Notes under the pieces: generated by a model | What the model saw: the letters and a program-made list of their open reading frames with translations, nothing else | Database searches by the model: none | What the model was told of the DNA's origin: nothing | DNA from: Prorocentrum cordatum | Taxonomy: Eukaryota; Sar; Dinophyceae; Prorocentrales; Prorocentraceae | DNA length: 64,000 bases | Reading direction: 5' to 3' | Assembly: GCA_963575745.1 (NCBI GenBank) | Contig: CAUYUJ010016065.1 | Span: 95,001 to 159,000 of the forward strand | Position numbers and translations under genes: made by a program | Part shown: one piece after another, positions 9,606 to 20,705 of the stretch | Layout of the letters: each line of letters starts with the position of its first letter | Position numbering within the stretch: the stretch's first letter is position 1

Positions 9606-10208
9606 CTGCCTCCTGCGTCTGCCGTCCCATTATTCTCATTCGTTCTCCACCACCTCCCTCGTTCATCCTATCCCATCCTCCCGCCTCCTCCCGCCTTTAT
9701 CATTTATCATCATTCGTATCCCTCATCCTCCTCCTGCCACCTTTGTCCCACTCTGTCCTCCCCCCTCGTTTGCCCTCGTCATCCCTGCTCATATCACCTC
9801 TCCAGCATTTCCTCATGTCATTACTTTGACATCGACGGGCATGCTGAAGAAAACGCGTTCTGTCATCTGCCCGACGCGTCCCTCCTCATCCTCCTCCTCC
9901 TTTTCCTCCTCCTTCTCCTTCATCCTCCTCGTCCTCCTCCTGGCTCATCCTCTCTCACCATCCCTCCCACTCCCTCACCATGGCTTCCCTCTTCCTTATC
10001 GTCCAGTTCGTCCTCCAGTCTTACCTCTTCCTCCTCATGTTCCCCCGAGGGGCCAGCGGTGGTGAGAAGGTCGAGGAGGAAGGTGGAGGGAGGACGAGGA
10101 GAGAGGAGGATCCCCGCCCAGCACAAGGAACCACGCGGCGAAGGAGGAGGCGAGGTGCTCGGTGACGATGTGCACCTGGAGGGGGAGGGAGCGCGATGAG
10201 GGGGTGGG
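9606..10208. other. Pyrimidine-rich spacer, no gene seen
   Basis: CCT/CAT-rich low-complexity sequence between two CTC tracts. No conserved protein. Confidence 0.45.
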
Positions 10209-10354
10209 GTTCCTCCTCCTCCTCCTCCTCCTCCTCCTCCTCCTCCTCCTCTTCCTCCTCCTCCTCCTCCTCCTCCTCCTCCTCCTCCCGATGCTTCTCC
10301 TCCTCCTCCAACTCCAACTCCTCCTCCTCCTCCTCCTCCTCCTCCTCCTCCAGG
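10209..10354. repeat. (CTC)n microsatellite at the 5' border of a LINE fragment
   Basis: CTC tract broken by a short CTCCAACTC block (about 10306-10318). It abuts the first protein-like codons of the LINE fragment. Confidence 0.9.
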
Positions 10355-12489
10355 AAGTTTGCTCGTGCTTCTCGTCGTACCAGATTGCTGGGCGCCTGGA
10401 ACGAGCAGGGGCCCAAGCTGCGGGCTCATATGGACATCAGGTTCACGGTGATTTTGGTTCTCATCGTGTCGGTGTTCGGCGCAGGCTGGGTGCATCCATG
10501 GGCTCCAAGCAGAAAGGCCGCTGTCTGACAACATTGTTGGATTTGAAGTCCCCAGGAGCTGACCCGTTCGTGAAGTTTCCCAGGGACACCATGAAGCTCT
10601 GGCTCGACACGTGGTTTAGCGTTCCCGATCTTCGTCCGATGGTCCGTCAGGCTTGGCCTCAAGTTGTTAGATGCCTTCAGAATATTGTTCCGTCTCAGTT
10701 CTCTCGTCAGGTTCGTGGGCCCATGGGAGCCCTTATTGGGTACATGCTCGAGGTAGGGTGGACCCCCACGTCCCCCACAGAGTGGACCACCCCAGGTGAC
10801 GAAGGCGCTCATTGGATTTTCCCCGACAATGGTCTCACTGGTTTGGGAGACATATCTGAAGTACTAGACGAGTTTCAACAAGCGTTTCAAGATGCTGCGT
10901 GGGCGAAGGCCGCTCGGCATTACTGTGGTGAGGGTTCCGCCAATGGGATTGACAACACTAGTTATCGGCGTTTTATTCGGGGCCTTCAGAACAGTAAACA
11001 CGGGCATCGTTTAGCAGAGACAATGATCAATGTGGCGACAGGGGGTTTTTGGCCTCGGCAGAGAGTGGTCGACGAAACTGGACATCGTGTCAGCCCTGAA
11101 TGTCCGAGGTGTAAGGAACAACCCGAGACGCCACTGCATCGGATCTGACTTTGTCGCTGCAACAATGCCGAGCACAAAGCTTTCAAGCAGTCTGATTGTG
11201 TAGTACCTCGTGCTGTGTCTTGTGGCGACAGCGAGGCTTGCTTTTGGTTTCGTGGGCTCATCCCGCGAGCGTGGACGGCAGTACCTCCAGCCAGCTCTGA
11301 TCCCGATTGGGCCACAGTTGGAGGCAACGAGCCGCCCGAATTGAACGACACCACCTTGGGTGTAGGGTACATCGGAGACCCTGTCGTCATTTTCGGAGAT
11401 GCCTCTGGAGGTCCTGACGCTCGGGAGCCTGCTTTTCGCCGAGTTGGAGTTGCTGCTGTTACTTTAGCATCGTACGATCCCCCCGTGGTCCGAGCTGGAG
11501 TTTTAGGCCCTCTCCCTGGACGGAAGCAAACGGTTCCTCGAGGTGAACTCCATGGGCTCATGCTGGCCCTTCAGCACTCCGGAGGCCCCGTGATCTACGT
11601 CACGGACGCTTCGGGTGTTTTCGATGGTTGGTACAGTGGGCTTTACGATAGGCCCTCAGGGGATAATATGGTGGATTGGGATATGGTGCGTTCGATTATT
11701 CAGAGCACGAGGCGTGACACGTCACTTCTCTCCGTCCTCAAGGTCGACTCCCACCTCTCCCCCGCTCAGATCATCCAGAAGAATGTTCCGAGGTTCCTGG
11801 CAGTTGGCAACATAGTTGCCGACGAGCTCGCAGGGATGGCCGCAAAAAGATGCCGACTGGACAGCTCTCATCGAGCTCGCGTGGTGCGAGTTGAAAGGGA
11901 TGCCCTACTCGTCCGTCATCGTTTGTTGCGTGTCGCCCTGGAGGTTTTCAGCTCGGACTCTCAGGCACAGCGGCCGCGGCCTCGCGGCGCACGACGCGGT
12001 GGTGGCGGCCCCCAGGACGGGGACGTCGTGGAGCCGCCCCTGCCGCCTCCCCTCCCTCCCCCTCCCTCTCTTGCTGCTCTGTCTGTTTTCCACACTTCCC
12101 ACCGCCTCGGGCCGAATGGCCGCTGTTGTCTTCGGTGTCGGGGGTCTGCCTCGGTCGACACTGCCACTGAGTGGCGATCGTCCCCTTGTTTTGAACTCGT
12201 TCCTAGGAGCCCAGGTGTCTTGCATCTGCCCGCTGGTCAACCCTTGCATCTTTGTGGGGGCTGGGTGGGGCTGTCTCATAAGATGGCCTTTCACGTCAAT
12301 CTGGGGGTGTAGCATTGCACATCGTGTGGCTTCTTCTGTAACGAGCTCCTTTCTGAAAATCTCAAAGCGTCTTGCACTGGGCTGCTGAACCCCACCCGAA
12401 GAGAATATCTCAAACGGTTGAAGCGTGGTTTGTGGCCTAAGGCGCTCACCCGAGCTCAACAGGCAGCTCGAGTATCGGGTGGCAAGTGA
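10355..12489 (+). pseudogene. LINE ORF 3' fragment with RNase H domain, two in-frame stops
   Basis: One reading frame runs from about 10355 to the TGA at 12487-12489, broken only by TGA 11146-11148 and TAG 12310-12312. Upstream of the first stop the protein ends CPRCKEQPETPLHRI, the post-RT Cys/His motif of LINEs, where the next residue is normally Trp; TGG to TGA would explain the stop. From about 11380 an RNase H fold is visible: IFGDASGG (first Asp), VPRGELHGLMLAL (Glu), VIYVTDASGV (Asp) and GNIVADELAG (last Asp), all catalytic positions kept. The tail has further Cys pairs (RCCLRC; HCTSCGFFC after the TAG). No RT core is present, so the copy is 5'-truncated. CTC tracts lie at or near both borders (10209-10354, 12534-12723). 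Confidence 0.75.
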
Positions 12490-12533
12490 CCCTGGATATC
12501 ACCTCGTGATGGCGTCCACTCCACTCCACTCCA

Positions 12534-12723
12534 CTCCTCCTCCTCCTCCGCCTCCTCCGCCTCCTCCGCATCCTCCTCCACCTCCGCCTCCTCCTCCACC
12601 GCCTCATCCTCCTCCTCCTCCTCCTCCTCCTCCTCATCCTCCTCCTCCTCCTCCTCCTCCTCCTCCTCCTCCTCCTCCTCCTCCTCCTCCTCCTATGCCT
12701 CCTCTTCTTCCTCCTCCTCCAGC
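12534..12723. repeat. (CCT)n microsatellite just 3' of the LINE fragment
   Basis: Begins 45 bp after the LINE stop, preceded by (CCACT)n at 12516-12535. It could derive from the element's 3' end. Confidence 0.95.
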
Positions 12724-13281
12724 GTGCACCGAAGCACTGAGGCCCAGCGGCGAGGCGGGCCGGAGGGGGCCTCCTTCCCCTCGTTTGACTCGCCGTCGCC
12801 TATCAGCAAGGAAGGTGCCCATGATCCGTTGGTGGGGGACCCACACGTTGGGAGGGCCAACACCATCAGGGACAGGGGCGGCTCTGTAGGCAGGAGACTC
12901 CTCGTCGGACCTGAGGGGGCCGCCTTCCCTGCCCTCGCTCTGCTCGCCTCGCCTTCGCGCCCCCCCTCCCCTTTGCCCGCCACCCCCCTCCCTTGATAAG
13001 CAGTCCAAGGTACCCCTGATCCTTTGGGAGGGGACCTAACTTGGGAGGGCCAACGACATCAGGTATATATATATGTAGAGAGAGAGAGAGAGAGAGAGAA
13101 AGGGTGCTTCGTTGCAGCTGTCTCGGGCGGACCGCCAACCGTCCCGCCCTCGTGCTGCTCGCCCTGGCCGACGCCCCCCCGCCCCCTGGGCGACACCCGT
13201 GGGGGGCAACGAGAAGCAGCGGGCCCTCAGCAAGATGCCACAGCAACCTTACGCGGTGAATCTTACGCGGGCTCTCGTTGT
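12724..13281. other. Intergenic with TA/GA microsatellite
   Basis: A (TA)n(GA)n tract lies at 13061-13100. GGGACCTAACTTGGGAGGGCCAAC-type text near 13030 resembles 12838-12860 (GGGACCCACACGTTGGGAGG), suggesting a degenerate duplication of about 190 bp. No gene seen. Confidence 0.5.
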
Positions 13282-13427
13282 TCGATGATCCTCAGAACGT
13301 GTGTCAGCGCCGACGTGCGTTTGCCCACTGAGGCCCTTCATTACGACGAAGGCGATGCGATGATCGACTGGTCAGGTTGAACGGGGTAAACACACATTCG
13401 GCCAACACACGTCCTGAGGATCATCGA
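13282..13427. mobile_element. Short inverted-repeat element
   Basis: 146 bp. The left arm TCGATGATCCTCAGAACGTG and its inverted counterpart at the right (CACGTCCTGAGGATCATCGA) match at 19 of 20 positions; similarity continues inward with lower identity for about 25 bp. It abuts the next TIR element with a 4-bp gap. Confidence 0.7.
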
Positions 13428-13431
13428 GTTT

Positions 13432-13600
13432 TGATGGGCCTGTTTTCCACCACCACCACCATAAGTTGGAGGGGGAGGGGGTGCTCCGCCTCCTCCTCCT
13501 CCTCCTCCTCCTCCTCCTGCGCCTCCTCCTCCTCCTCCTCCTCCTCCTCCTCCTTCCCTCCTCCAACTTCTGGCAGTGGTGGTGGAAAACAGGCCCGTCA
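13432..13600. mobile_element. (CTC)n-cored TIR element, complete copy
   Basis: The left TIR TGATGGGCCTGTTTTCC..CATAAGTTGGAGG and the inverted right TIR (CCTCCAACTTCTGG..GGAAAACAGGCCCGTCA) are about 40 bp each and flank 80 bp of CTC repeat. No ORF, so it is non-autonomous. I found no convincing target duplication at this copy. Confidence 0.85.
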
Positions 13601-14302
13601 CGTGTTGATCGCCCCGCCTTCGACCCCCCCCCCATCTCCCCTTCCCTGCTTCAGCGTCTCGGCTGCACTACTCGGCCTCGGCCGCAGAGCGCCCCGCCGC
13701 GAGAGGGGATCCCGGGGGGCGGTGACGCCAGACGACCCGCTGCGCCGCCACGACGCGAGCCTGCCGCAGACCCGTGCGGGCGGGGCGGCGGGCGGCGGCC
13801 GATGGGCCTTCTCGCCGAGGACCTCCACGCCGATCAGCCGCACGATGCCCTCGCGCTGGGGGCGTCTGGACGAACGCGCGAAAGCCGCCCCCCTCGACCA
13901 GCCATAACTGGGGGGGCTGCGGTCCTTACCCCAATGGGGGGAACCCATCGCATGGACGATGTCTCGAGAGGGATGTCGAGATCGATGGGTCCCCCAGGGG
14001 GGTACGGACCGCAGCTTCCCCACTTGTGGCTGGCCTGCCCCCGCCACCCCCCACACGAGGAGCTTTGGGCCAACTAGACCGCGCGCGCGGGCCCGCCCCC
14101 CGCCCCTGCGGCAGCTGAGAATGGCCTCGCTTGCAGGGCGCCTACACGTGCGCACACTCGCCATCATCGCAAAATGTTGACCTGCAAAATCCACTGTCAT
14201 GGGGGGGCTGGGGTCGGCTTCCCGCTGATCACTGAACTCGAGGGGGCCCAGACGGTCGGACAAGAGGGGGGGATGACAAGTCCGCTCCAAACCCATCCTG
14301 AA
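13601..14302. other. Intergenic, no gene seen
   Basis: Holds an inverted-repeat pair: TGGGGGGGCTGCGGTCCTTAC (about 13909) against GGGGTACGGACCGCAGC (about 13996). The ORFs here lack protein-like conservation. Confidence 0.45.
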
Positions 14303-14471
14303 GTCGGGCCTGTCCCTCTGCAGGAGAACAGGAGGAACGTCCAAAAGTAGTCACAACACACAAAACAGCATGGGAACCAGTTTTTGACCATCTGCTTGGC
14401 CATATTTGTCTGTTGTTTGGCTGTTCTGAAGTCTTCGTCCACAATCCCCCTGCAAGGGGGACACGCCCGAC
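14303..14471 (-). mobile_element. AT-rich TIR element (GTCGGGC), copy a
   Basis: 169 bp. Ends GTCGGGCCTGTCCCTCTGCAGG and, inverted, GTCGGGCGTGTCCCCCTTGC. The interior is visibly AT-richer than the surroundings. The arm order is reversed relative to copies b-e. Confidence 0.75.
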
Positions 14472-14527
14472 CGAAACCAGTCCCTGGATCCCTCCCGAGG
14501 CCCTCCTGGTGCGGGCTGCCCTCACTG

Positions 14528-14652
14528 GCCATCGCTCGGACGTCCATTTCCTGTGCTTTTTTCTGTGTCGTGCGTGGTTTTTTCGCGAAATGATCAAGGA
14601 TGCTCCTCGATGGTCCTCGCCGAAGGGAAAATGCACACGTCCGAGCGATGCC
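14528..14652 (+). mobile_element. MITE family 1, copy 4
   Basis: 125 bp with intact ends. It lies 56 bp from a GTCGGGC element. Confidence 0.85.
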
Positions 14653-14785
14653 GAGCTCACGGCCTCCGCGCTTCTCGCACTGCCTCGCGCTCCCCCGGGG
14701 GGGGCCGGGGAGGCGGCCCCGAGGGAGGCCGCACAGGAGCCCCAAGCGAAAGCCTCGCCCCAGGGCCTCGAGCCCTCACAGTGAG

Positions 14786-15292
14786 GTTGGGCACGTCGCC
14801 CCTACAGGCCGATGTTGGACGAAATCTAAAAAAACCTAAAACATAAATCATCAAACATAAATCCAAGCATCTTCAAAACATCGTCACGTAGAGGGACAGG
14901 CCCGACTTAACCCTGAGGCCCCTCCCCGAACCCACAGGCAGAGGTCGGGCATGTCCCCCTACTAGCGGAGCTGTGACGAACAATTAAAAATACTCAATGC
15001 GCCAATAAATTTCAAAACAAATCTATAAAAAACTCGTCCCCAGACTATCCTTTGACTACTTTTGAACATTCCTCCTGTAGAGGGATAGGCCCGACTTCAC
15101 CCTATGGCCCCTCCCCGAACCCATAAGCTTAGGTCGGGCATGTCCTCCTAAAGGTGGAGCTTGGACGAAAAATCTAAAATACGCAAAAAATACCCCAAAA
15201 TGGTCAGAAATCAGAAATAGTCAAAAGAATCGTCCGCAGACTGTCTAAATAGTATTTTGGGATATTCCCCCTGTAGTGGGACACTCCCCGAC
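14786..15292 (+). mobile_element. Tandem array of three AT-rich GTCGGGC TIR elements (copies b, c, d)
   Basis: Copies at 14786-14906, 14944-15095 and 15133-15292. Each begins GTCGGGCATGTCC(C/T)CCT-like and ends with the inverse (..AGGGACAGGCCCGAC). The two 37-bp spacers are themselves homologous (..CCCCTCCCCGAACCCA..), so the true repeating unit is element plus spacer, about 189 bp. The interiors are rich in AAAA and AAAATAC words. Confidence 0.85.
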
Positions 15293-16077
15293 TTAACCAT
15301 AGGCATTCCTGATGGCCGGAACTGGCGCTGGGCCGCGTGAGCGTTTTCTTACTCGGCGTTTCGGCATCGAGCGAAGAGGGGGGGGCCTGGCTTAGGACCT
15401 CTGCTTAGCGCGACTGTTTGCAGCAGCGCGTCCAATGGGGGAGACCCCACCTGCTCGAAACAGGCGCCAAAAACAGACAAGATCTACTCCACGAGGGGGG
15501 GGGGACGGGGGGTGCGAGGGCCCGCGCCGATAAGCAAAACAATGAATAACAAAAAGATCACCTCGTGACCCCCAGGAGCATGTTACCGGGGACACCTCGA
15601 CAGCGGACGTTACCGGGGAGACCCCCCTCACTCACCTGGTGATGTCACCGTTCACGCTGGCGCTGGTTCGGAATTCCAGTTCCGCTGGTACGAATCGTGA
15701 CGTCCCCAGCCACTCGCCCCGCCCCTCCCCCAAGTAACGGCCGCTATTGCCAGGGGATAAGCAAAAACTGGTCCAAGCCTCATGCCCGTAGGCGCTCAGG
15801 GAGCGCAGCAGCGAGATCTCCCGCACCACGCTCGGCAGCAGCCCGTCGTCGGCGCCGGCATTGGCGCCGGCGAGGTCCACCGTGCGCAGCGTGACCTGGC
15901 GCGCCAGCGCCGCGACTCGAGGAGCTCGAGGTTGGGCGCACAGGGACATGCTGGTGCTGAACAACCCCCGTGGATGCGTACGCCCGAACCTACCATGTCA
16001 GAGTGAGAGGCCCGAACCGTCATTCACTGTCCCTGGGTACGTGGCTGAGGTGGGCTTCCGCGGTGCGGACTGATATT
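15293..16077. other. Intergenic, no gene seen
   Basis: GC-rich. Short duplicated CGTTACCGGGGA(C/G)AC words at 15583-15635. No protein-like ORF. Confidence 0.45.
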
Positions 16078-16372
16078 GCTATTGCTGCTGTTGCTGTTTT
16101 GTTTGCTGTTGTCGTTGTTGCTATCGTTGTGGTTGGTATTGTTGTTGTTGGCGGTGGTGTTGCTGTTGTTGATGCTGTTGTGGTTGTTATTGTTGTGGTT
16201 GGTGTGGTTGTTGTTATAGCTGTTGTTGTTGATGGTGGTGGTGGTGTCGTTGTTGATGTTGTTGTCGTTGTTGGTGTTGTGGTTGTTGCTGTCGTTGTGG
16301 TTGTTGTCGGTTTTGCTGTTGTTGCTGGTTGTTGCTGTTGTTTGTTGTGTTGTTTGTTGTTTGTTGTCGTCG
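16078..16372. repeat. (TTG)n microsatellite
   Basis: About 295 bp of imperfect GTT/TTG. The Val, Thr and Asn runs in its ORFs are repeat translations. Confidence 0.95.
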
Positions 16373-16375
16373 TCC

Positions 16376-16540
16376 CACCCGCGACCCGGCCCGCTACCCA
16401 CCCGCAACCCACCCGCGGCACACCCGCGACCCAACCCGCGACCCACCCCACGACCCGCCCGCGACCCGCCCGCGACCCGCCCGCGACTCGCCCGCGACCC
16501 ACCCGTGACCCACCCCGCGCCCGCCCCCTCACTCGTATCC
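16376..16540. repeat. CCCGCGACC(C/A) minisatellite
   Basis: About 15 units of 10-11 bp (ACCCGCGACC, CCCGCCCGCGA). Confidence 0.85.
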
Positions 16541-16557
16541 GCAACTCCGGGGTGCCA

Positions 16558-16720
16558 CATAATCCCACCAGCCCTTTAGGGCGTAAGTGGTTTAGGAAGT
16601 TTCCTCTTTTTCCTCTCCCACATCCCCTCCCACTGGGTCTGGACAGGGGGGTCCGCGAGCAGTTGGAGCGTCCAAGATGGCCTCGGCGAGGAAGCCAGAA
16701 TCAATGGTTCTACTGAGGCT
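16558..16720 (+). repeat. Dispersed repeat beginning AATCCCACCAGCCC, copy 1
   Basis: Begins ATAATCCCACCAGCCCTTTAGG and continues GGCGTAAGTGGTTTAG. Shared with 49428-49475 and, diverged, 26073-26210; copies 1 and 2 also share a C-rich CTGGGTCTG(G/A)AC block. Confidence 0.55.
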
Positions 16721-16801
16721 TTGGCCTGGCCACGTGGCCTCCTGGGAGGGGTGCTAATCGGAACCTCCCCCGTCTTTAATCGATCACCTCCCCCCCGAGA
16801 A

Positions 16802-16945
16802 AGGCTCCGAGGCTCCCAAGAGTGCCCCAAGAGGGCCCTATAAGGCGCCCAGAAGGCTCCAAGCTGCCCCCAAGATGCCCCCAAAATTGCCTTCAGGGGC
16901 CCCCAAAATGCCCCCAAGAGGCTCCCAATAGACCACCAACAGGCA
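16802..16945. repeat. CCCCAAGAGG minisatellite, array 2
   Basis: Follows the AATCCCACCAG repeat by about 80 bp, as it also does at 26 kb and 49 kb, so the two may belong to one element. Confidence 0.7.
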
Positions 16946-17916
16946 ACCAAGACGCCCCAAGAGGCCTCGGCGAGAAGGCCAAACATATGACTGATGTGAT
17001 CCAGGTCTTGGCCACATGTTGGCCTCCTGCTGTGGGGACTCGAATTAAGGAGCCCCCCTCTTCTGACCGATCTCCTCGAAGATGGTCCCAGGATGGCCCC
17101 CGAGGCTCACAAGGGGCACCACGGGGATTCCCTTGTTCCTTCTTGGACACGCGAACCTCTTCGTCTACAGCGCTACCTGCTACCAACAAGGTACTACGTG
17201 AACAGGAATATTCACAGTCTACTTCTACTCCAGCGCTGTGGCTTCGGAGAGTGATCGCTTCGGAGCGCGACGTCGCAGGGAGGGGAGAGGATGAGTGAGG
17301 AGGAGAGGAAGACAACTGGTCAGACTAAACTGAGCGAAGGGAGAAGGAGACGCAAGCCGAACGAATTCCGCCGCCAGGGAGCAGGAGGAGAAAACGCAAG
17401 CCGAACGAACTCCGCAGCTGGAGAGGAGGAAGAGGAAGGAAAGATGGAAGAGAAGGACGGAAGGGAAAGACGGGAGGGAAGGGCACGCGTCCCGCCCCCG
17501 AGGCCTGCTGCGGCAGCTCGCCCAGCAGCGTGCCGCGCGAGACCACGCCGCGGGACCTGCGGCCCGGCGGGGGGCAGGGCACGGACCTCCGGCGCCGAGC
17601 TCTCTCGCGGCGTCGCTCCTCCACGACGCCAGGGGGCCTCGAACTTGCCCAGACCCTCGCGTCGTGGACTGCGGGCCACTTGCTGGGACTTGGGACAAGG
17701 CCCACATCGAGGGGCGGAAGGGGCTCGGCGGTGCCTCGGCTCGGCGTGCGTCCCGCTGTTCTTTGGGGCGGCAGGCCCCCGCGGTGCTCCTCGAGACTCC
17801 GCCCGCGCGGACTCGCCTTGGCGATCGGGGCGGCCGGTCGAAGGAACGGGGCTCCAACAAGGGCTCGGTGCCTTGCACCGCTTTCAAAACGACGCGAGGA
17901 AGCCGGAGCACCGTCG
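16946..17916. other. Intergenic, no gene seen
   Basis: A duplicated GACGCAAGCCGAACGAA(T/C)TCCGC word (about 17350 and 17394) and GGAGGA-rich text. The open frames (up to 290 codons) lack any recognisable motif. Confidence 0.4.
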
Positions 17917-18030
17917 GGGATCTGCTGACCCGGGTCAATCCAGGCCCGGGTCGTGCAGCCCTGGCTCTGCAGGATCCTGGAAGAGTCGGCGCTGTGGCTG
18001 ACCCCTGTTCGCATCCGATTGACCCCCGAC
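17917..18030 (+). repeat. Dispersed ACCCGGGTCA repeat, partial copy
   Basis: Keeps the start (GGGGATCTGCTGACCCGGGTC) and the GGATCC(T)..GGCTGACCCCTGTT end of the family at 6759-7003; the middle is deleted. Confidence 0.6.
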
Positions 18031-18418
18031 GCCTGAGCCCCGACGCCGACGCGATCAGCTACACGCAGGAGAGACCCGTGGTAGGAGTGACCCTGGGTGA
18101 GCGGCTTGTGGGGGGCCCAAACACAAGCGCGCCAGACGCTGCTATCGCGTCGCGTTCGGCGACCTGGGGATCCCGGTGGGCCCGCACCAAAGGTCACTCT
18201 GGCGAAAGGTCACTCTTACGTGTAGTCGACGCGAGGAGTCCCGACACCGACGCGATTGGGCTGATCTGGCCGCCCAGGATGTGTCAACACTGCGAGCGCG
18301 CAGACTTTCTGATGGACCGCGCGCCCTGTGCGCTCCCGCGGCGCAGAGCCCCGCCCCCCCCACACCCCTCCGCCCCCGCCTCGCCAGGGGGAGAGGGGGG
18401 GCCAGCGGACATCCTGCC

Positions 18419-18525
18419 CCTCCTCCTCCTCCTCCTCCTCCTCCTCCTCCTCCTCCTCCTCCTCCTCCTCCTCCTCCTCCTCCTCCTCCTCCTCCTCCTC
18501 CTCCTCCTCCTCCTCCTCCTCCTCA
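18419..18525. repeat. Pure (CTC)n microsatellite
   Basis: About 35 uninterrupted CTC units. Confidence 0.98.
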
Positions 18526-19061
18526 TTGTATGCTTGGCTAACCTCATCCGAGGTCTGTGGCGTGCGTGAAAATGTGATGTAGACCGACGTGGCGCAGAGA
18601 TACAGCACCCGGCACGCGCCGCGGAACTTGGGGGGCACAAAAAACATGCGGCCAAGCGGGGGGAACCCGGAGTGGGCGCCCGCCAGGTGGAGGCTGAAGG
18701 TAAGTAAGTGAGTGTGCTGGCTGGCCGTGCGCAGCACTGGGGCTGCTACCCGCACGGCAAGCGAGAGAAAAACCGACAGGGGCAGTGTACGGCTGGCTAA
18801 AGTATGCAATCCTTAGGCTGCAACGCTTGTTTTCCTAATTGAGGGATGAAAATCGGCCCTACCCTGGGTTACCAGTGCGTGGTCTGTAAACCTCCTGGGA
18901 ACTCCCAAAGCCTAGAGCCGCCAGGACGCGGCACATCACGCAGGGTTTACCCTGTCAGCCCACAGGAGTTTCAGCGCACAACGCCTCGTAAACCAGGGTA
19001 GCGGCGTTTTGTTATGCCCTTGACCGAAGAAACGCTCCCTCCCGAACCCGAGAGCTCATGC
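18526..19061. other. Intergenic, no gene seen
   Basis: Unique-looking sequence of more moderate GC content. No protein or RNA signal recognised. Confidence 0.4.
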
Positions 19062-20190
19062 CAACCCACCCCCCAAGTCCGTATACCGTATCTGCAAACA
19101 TAAGGGAGCAGGTGCTCACAGTGGGTGCAGAAGGTTGGAAGGGCAGAGAAATACTAGTGGAGGAGGACTGGACGTCGCACTATGGCTTAGAGCAGCTGGC
19201 AGAGGGGTATGGGGCAAGCACTATAAGCGCAGCTGCCCCACTGTAACACAAGAGCTGGCTGGCAGGAAAGACGTGCGGCTGGAGCAGAGGTGCTAGTCTT
19301 CGCAACGGTGCAATCCTGGAGTTGCTACCCTTCTTGCGCTCGATCACTAAGGTGGCCAGGCCAACAGTGCGAGGACATCTATGCAGGAGCAAGTGTCGCG
19401 ACAGCCCGTTGCAATACATACGGTGTGAGTCTGGGCAAAAGGGCTGCTGATAAAAAAGCTGCGCATCATCGCCAAAGGTGCTGAGCAGGCTGGGGTGAGA
19501 TTCGCTGGTGCAAGGTGAGGGTCGGTAAATGTAGTTGAAGCTGAGACAAGGTAAGGAAGAGCCTGGAGGAACCACATCCTGCGTGTCAGGGGGGTCCCGA
19601 AAGGGAGGGGGAGGACAGGAGACGTCAACATGATCCTGGAGCTGCTGCCTTGTGGCAAGAACAATGCACGGCTGGGCTGTGACCCGTGTGTAATAGTAAA
19701 ACTTTCCCACCGCGCGATAATGCAAACAACTTCCCTACCCCCAAGTCCATAACTGCGGCGTAACGGAGCAGGTGCTACCAGTGGGTGCAGTAGTCTGGAG
19801 GTGCAGTAATACAATGGAGGTGGACTGGACGCTGCAGTATGGCCTGGAGCGGCTGGCAGAAGGGCGTGGGGCAGACAGCATAAGCGCTGCTGCCCACAAG
19901 AACTGGCTGTCAGAAGAGGCGTGCGGCTGGCACGAAAGGCGCGTATCTTAGCAAGTGTGCAGTCATGTGGCTGCGGCTGTACTTCTGCGTGGCTGGCGCG
20001 CAAGAAAAAGCCTCAACCCCCTCCCCCGAGCCCATACCTGCGAACGTAGCGGAGCAGGTGCAGACAGCGGGTGCTGTAGGCTGGAGGTGAGGTAAGACTA
20101 TGGAGGTGGACTGGACGCTGCCGTATGGCCTGGAGCGGCTGGCAGCATGGACTAGACCCTGCAATATGGACTGGACGCTGCAATATGGCC
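19062..20190 (+). repeat. Degenerate tandem repeats, three or more units
   Basis: Related blocks start near 19075, 19742 and 20028. Each has CCGTATACC/CCATACCTGC, GGAGCAGGTGCT(C/A), GTGGGTGCAG, then GTGGACTGGACGCTGC(A/C)GTATGGC and GAGCGGCTGGCAG. Spacings differ (about 670 and 285 bp). Element class unknown. Confidence 0.65.
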
Positions 20191-20208
20191 TGGACGCTGC
20201 CGTATCCG

Positions 20209-20705
20209 CCTCCTCCTCTTCCTCGTCCTCGTCCTCCTCCTCCTCCTCCTCTTCCTCCTCCTCCTCCTCATCCTCCTCCTCCTCCTCCCCCCCCCCCTCT
20301 CCCTCCCCCTCCCCGTCCCCCTCCACCTACTACTTACTCCTCCTCCTCATCCCCCCCTCCTCCTCCAGATCATCTCATCCTCCTCATCCTCCTCCTACTT
20401 CCCTCCTCCTCCTCCTCCTCCTCCTCCTCCTCCTCCCCTCCTCCTCCTCCTCATCCTCCTCCTCCTCTCCCCTCCCCATCCCCCTCCCTCCTCCTCCTCC
20501 TCCCCTCCTCCTCTTGTCAACGACCCTCCTCATCCTCCTCCTCCTCCTTCCTCCTCCTCCTCCTCCTCTCCCATCCTTCCCCTCCTCCTTCTCCTCCTTC
20601 TCCTCCTCCGTCTCCTCCTCCTCCTCCTCCTCCTCCTCCTCCTCCTCCTCCTGGTCCCCATCCTCCTCCTCCTCCTGCTGCTCCTCCTCCTCCTCTTATT
20701 ATTAT
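20209..20705. repeat. Long (TCC)n microsatellite
   Basis: Nearly 500 bp of TCC with C-rich and CAT-containing interruptions. Confidence 0.95.
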
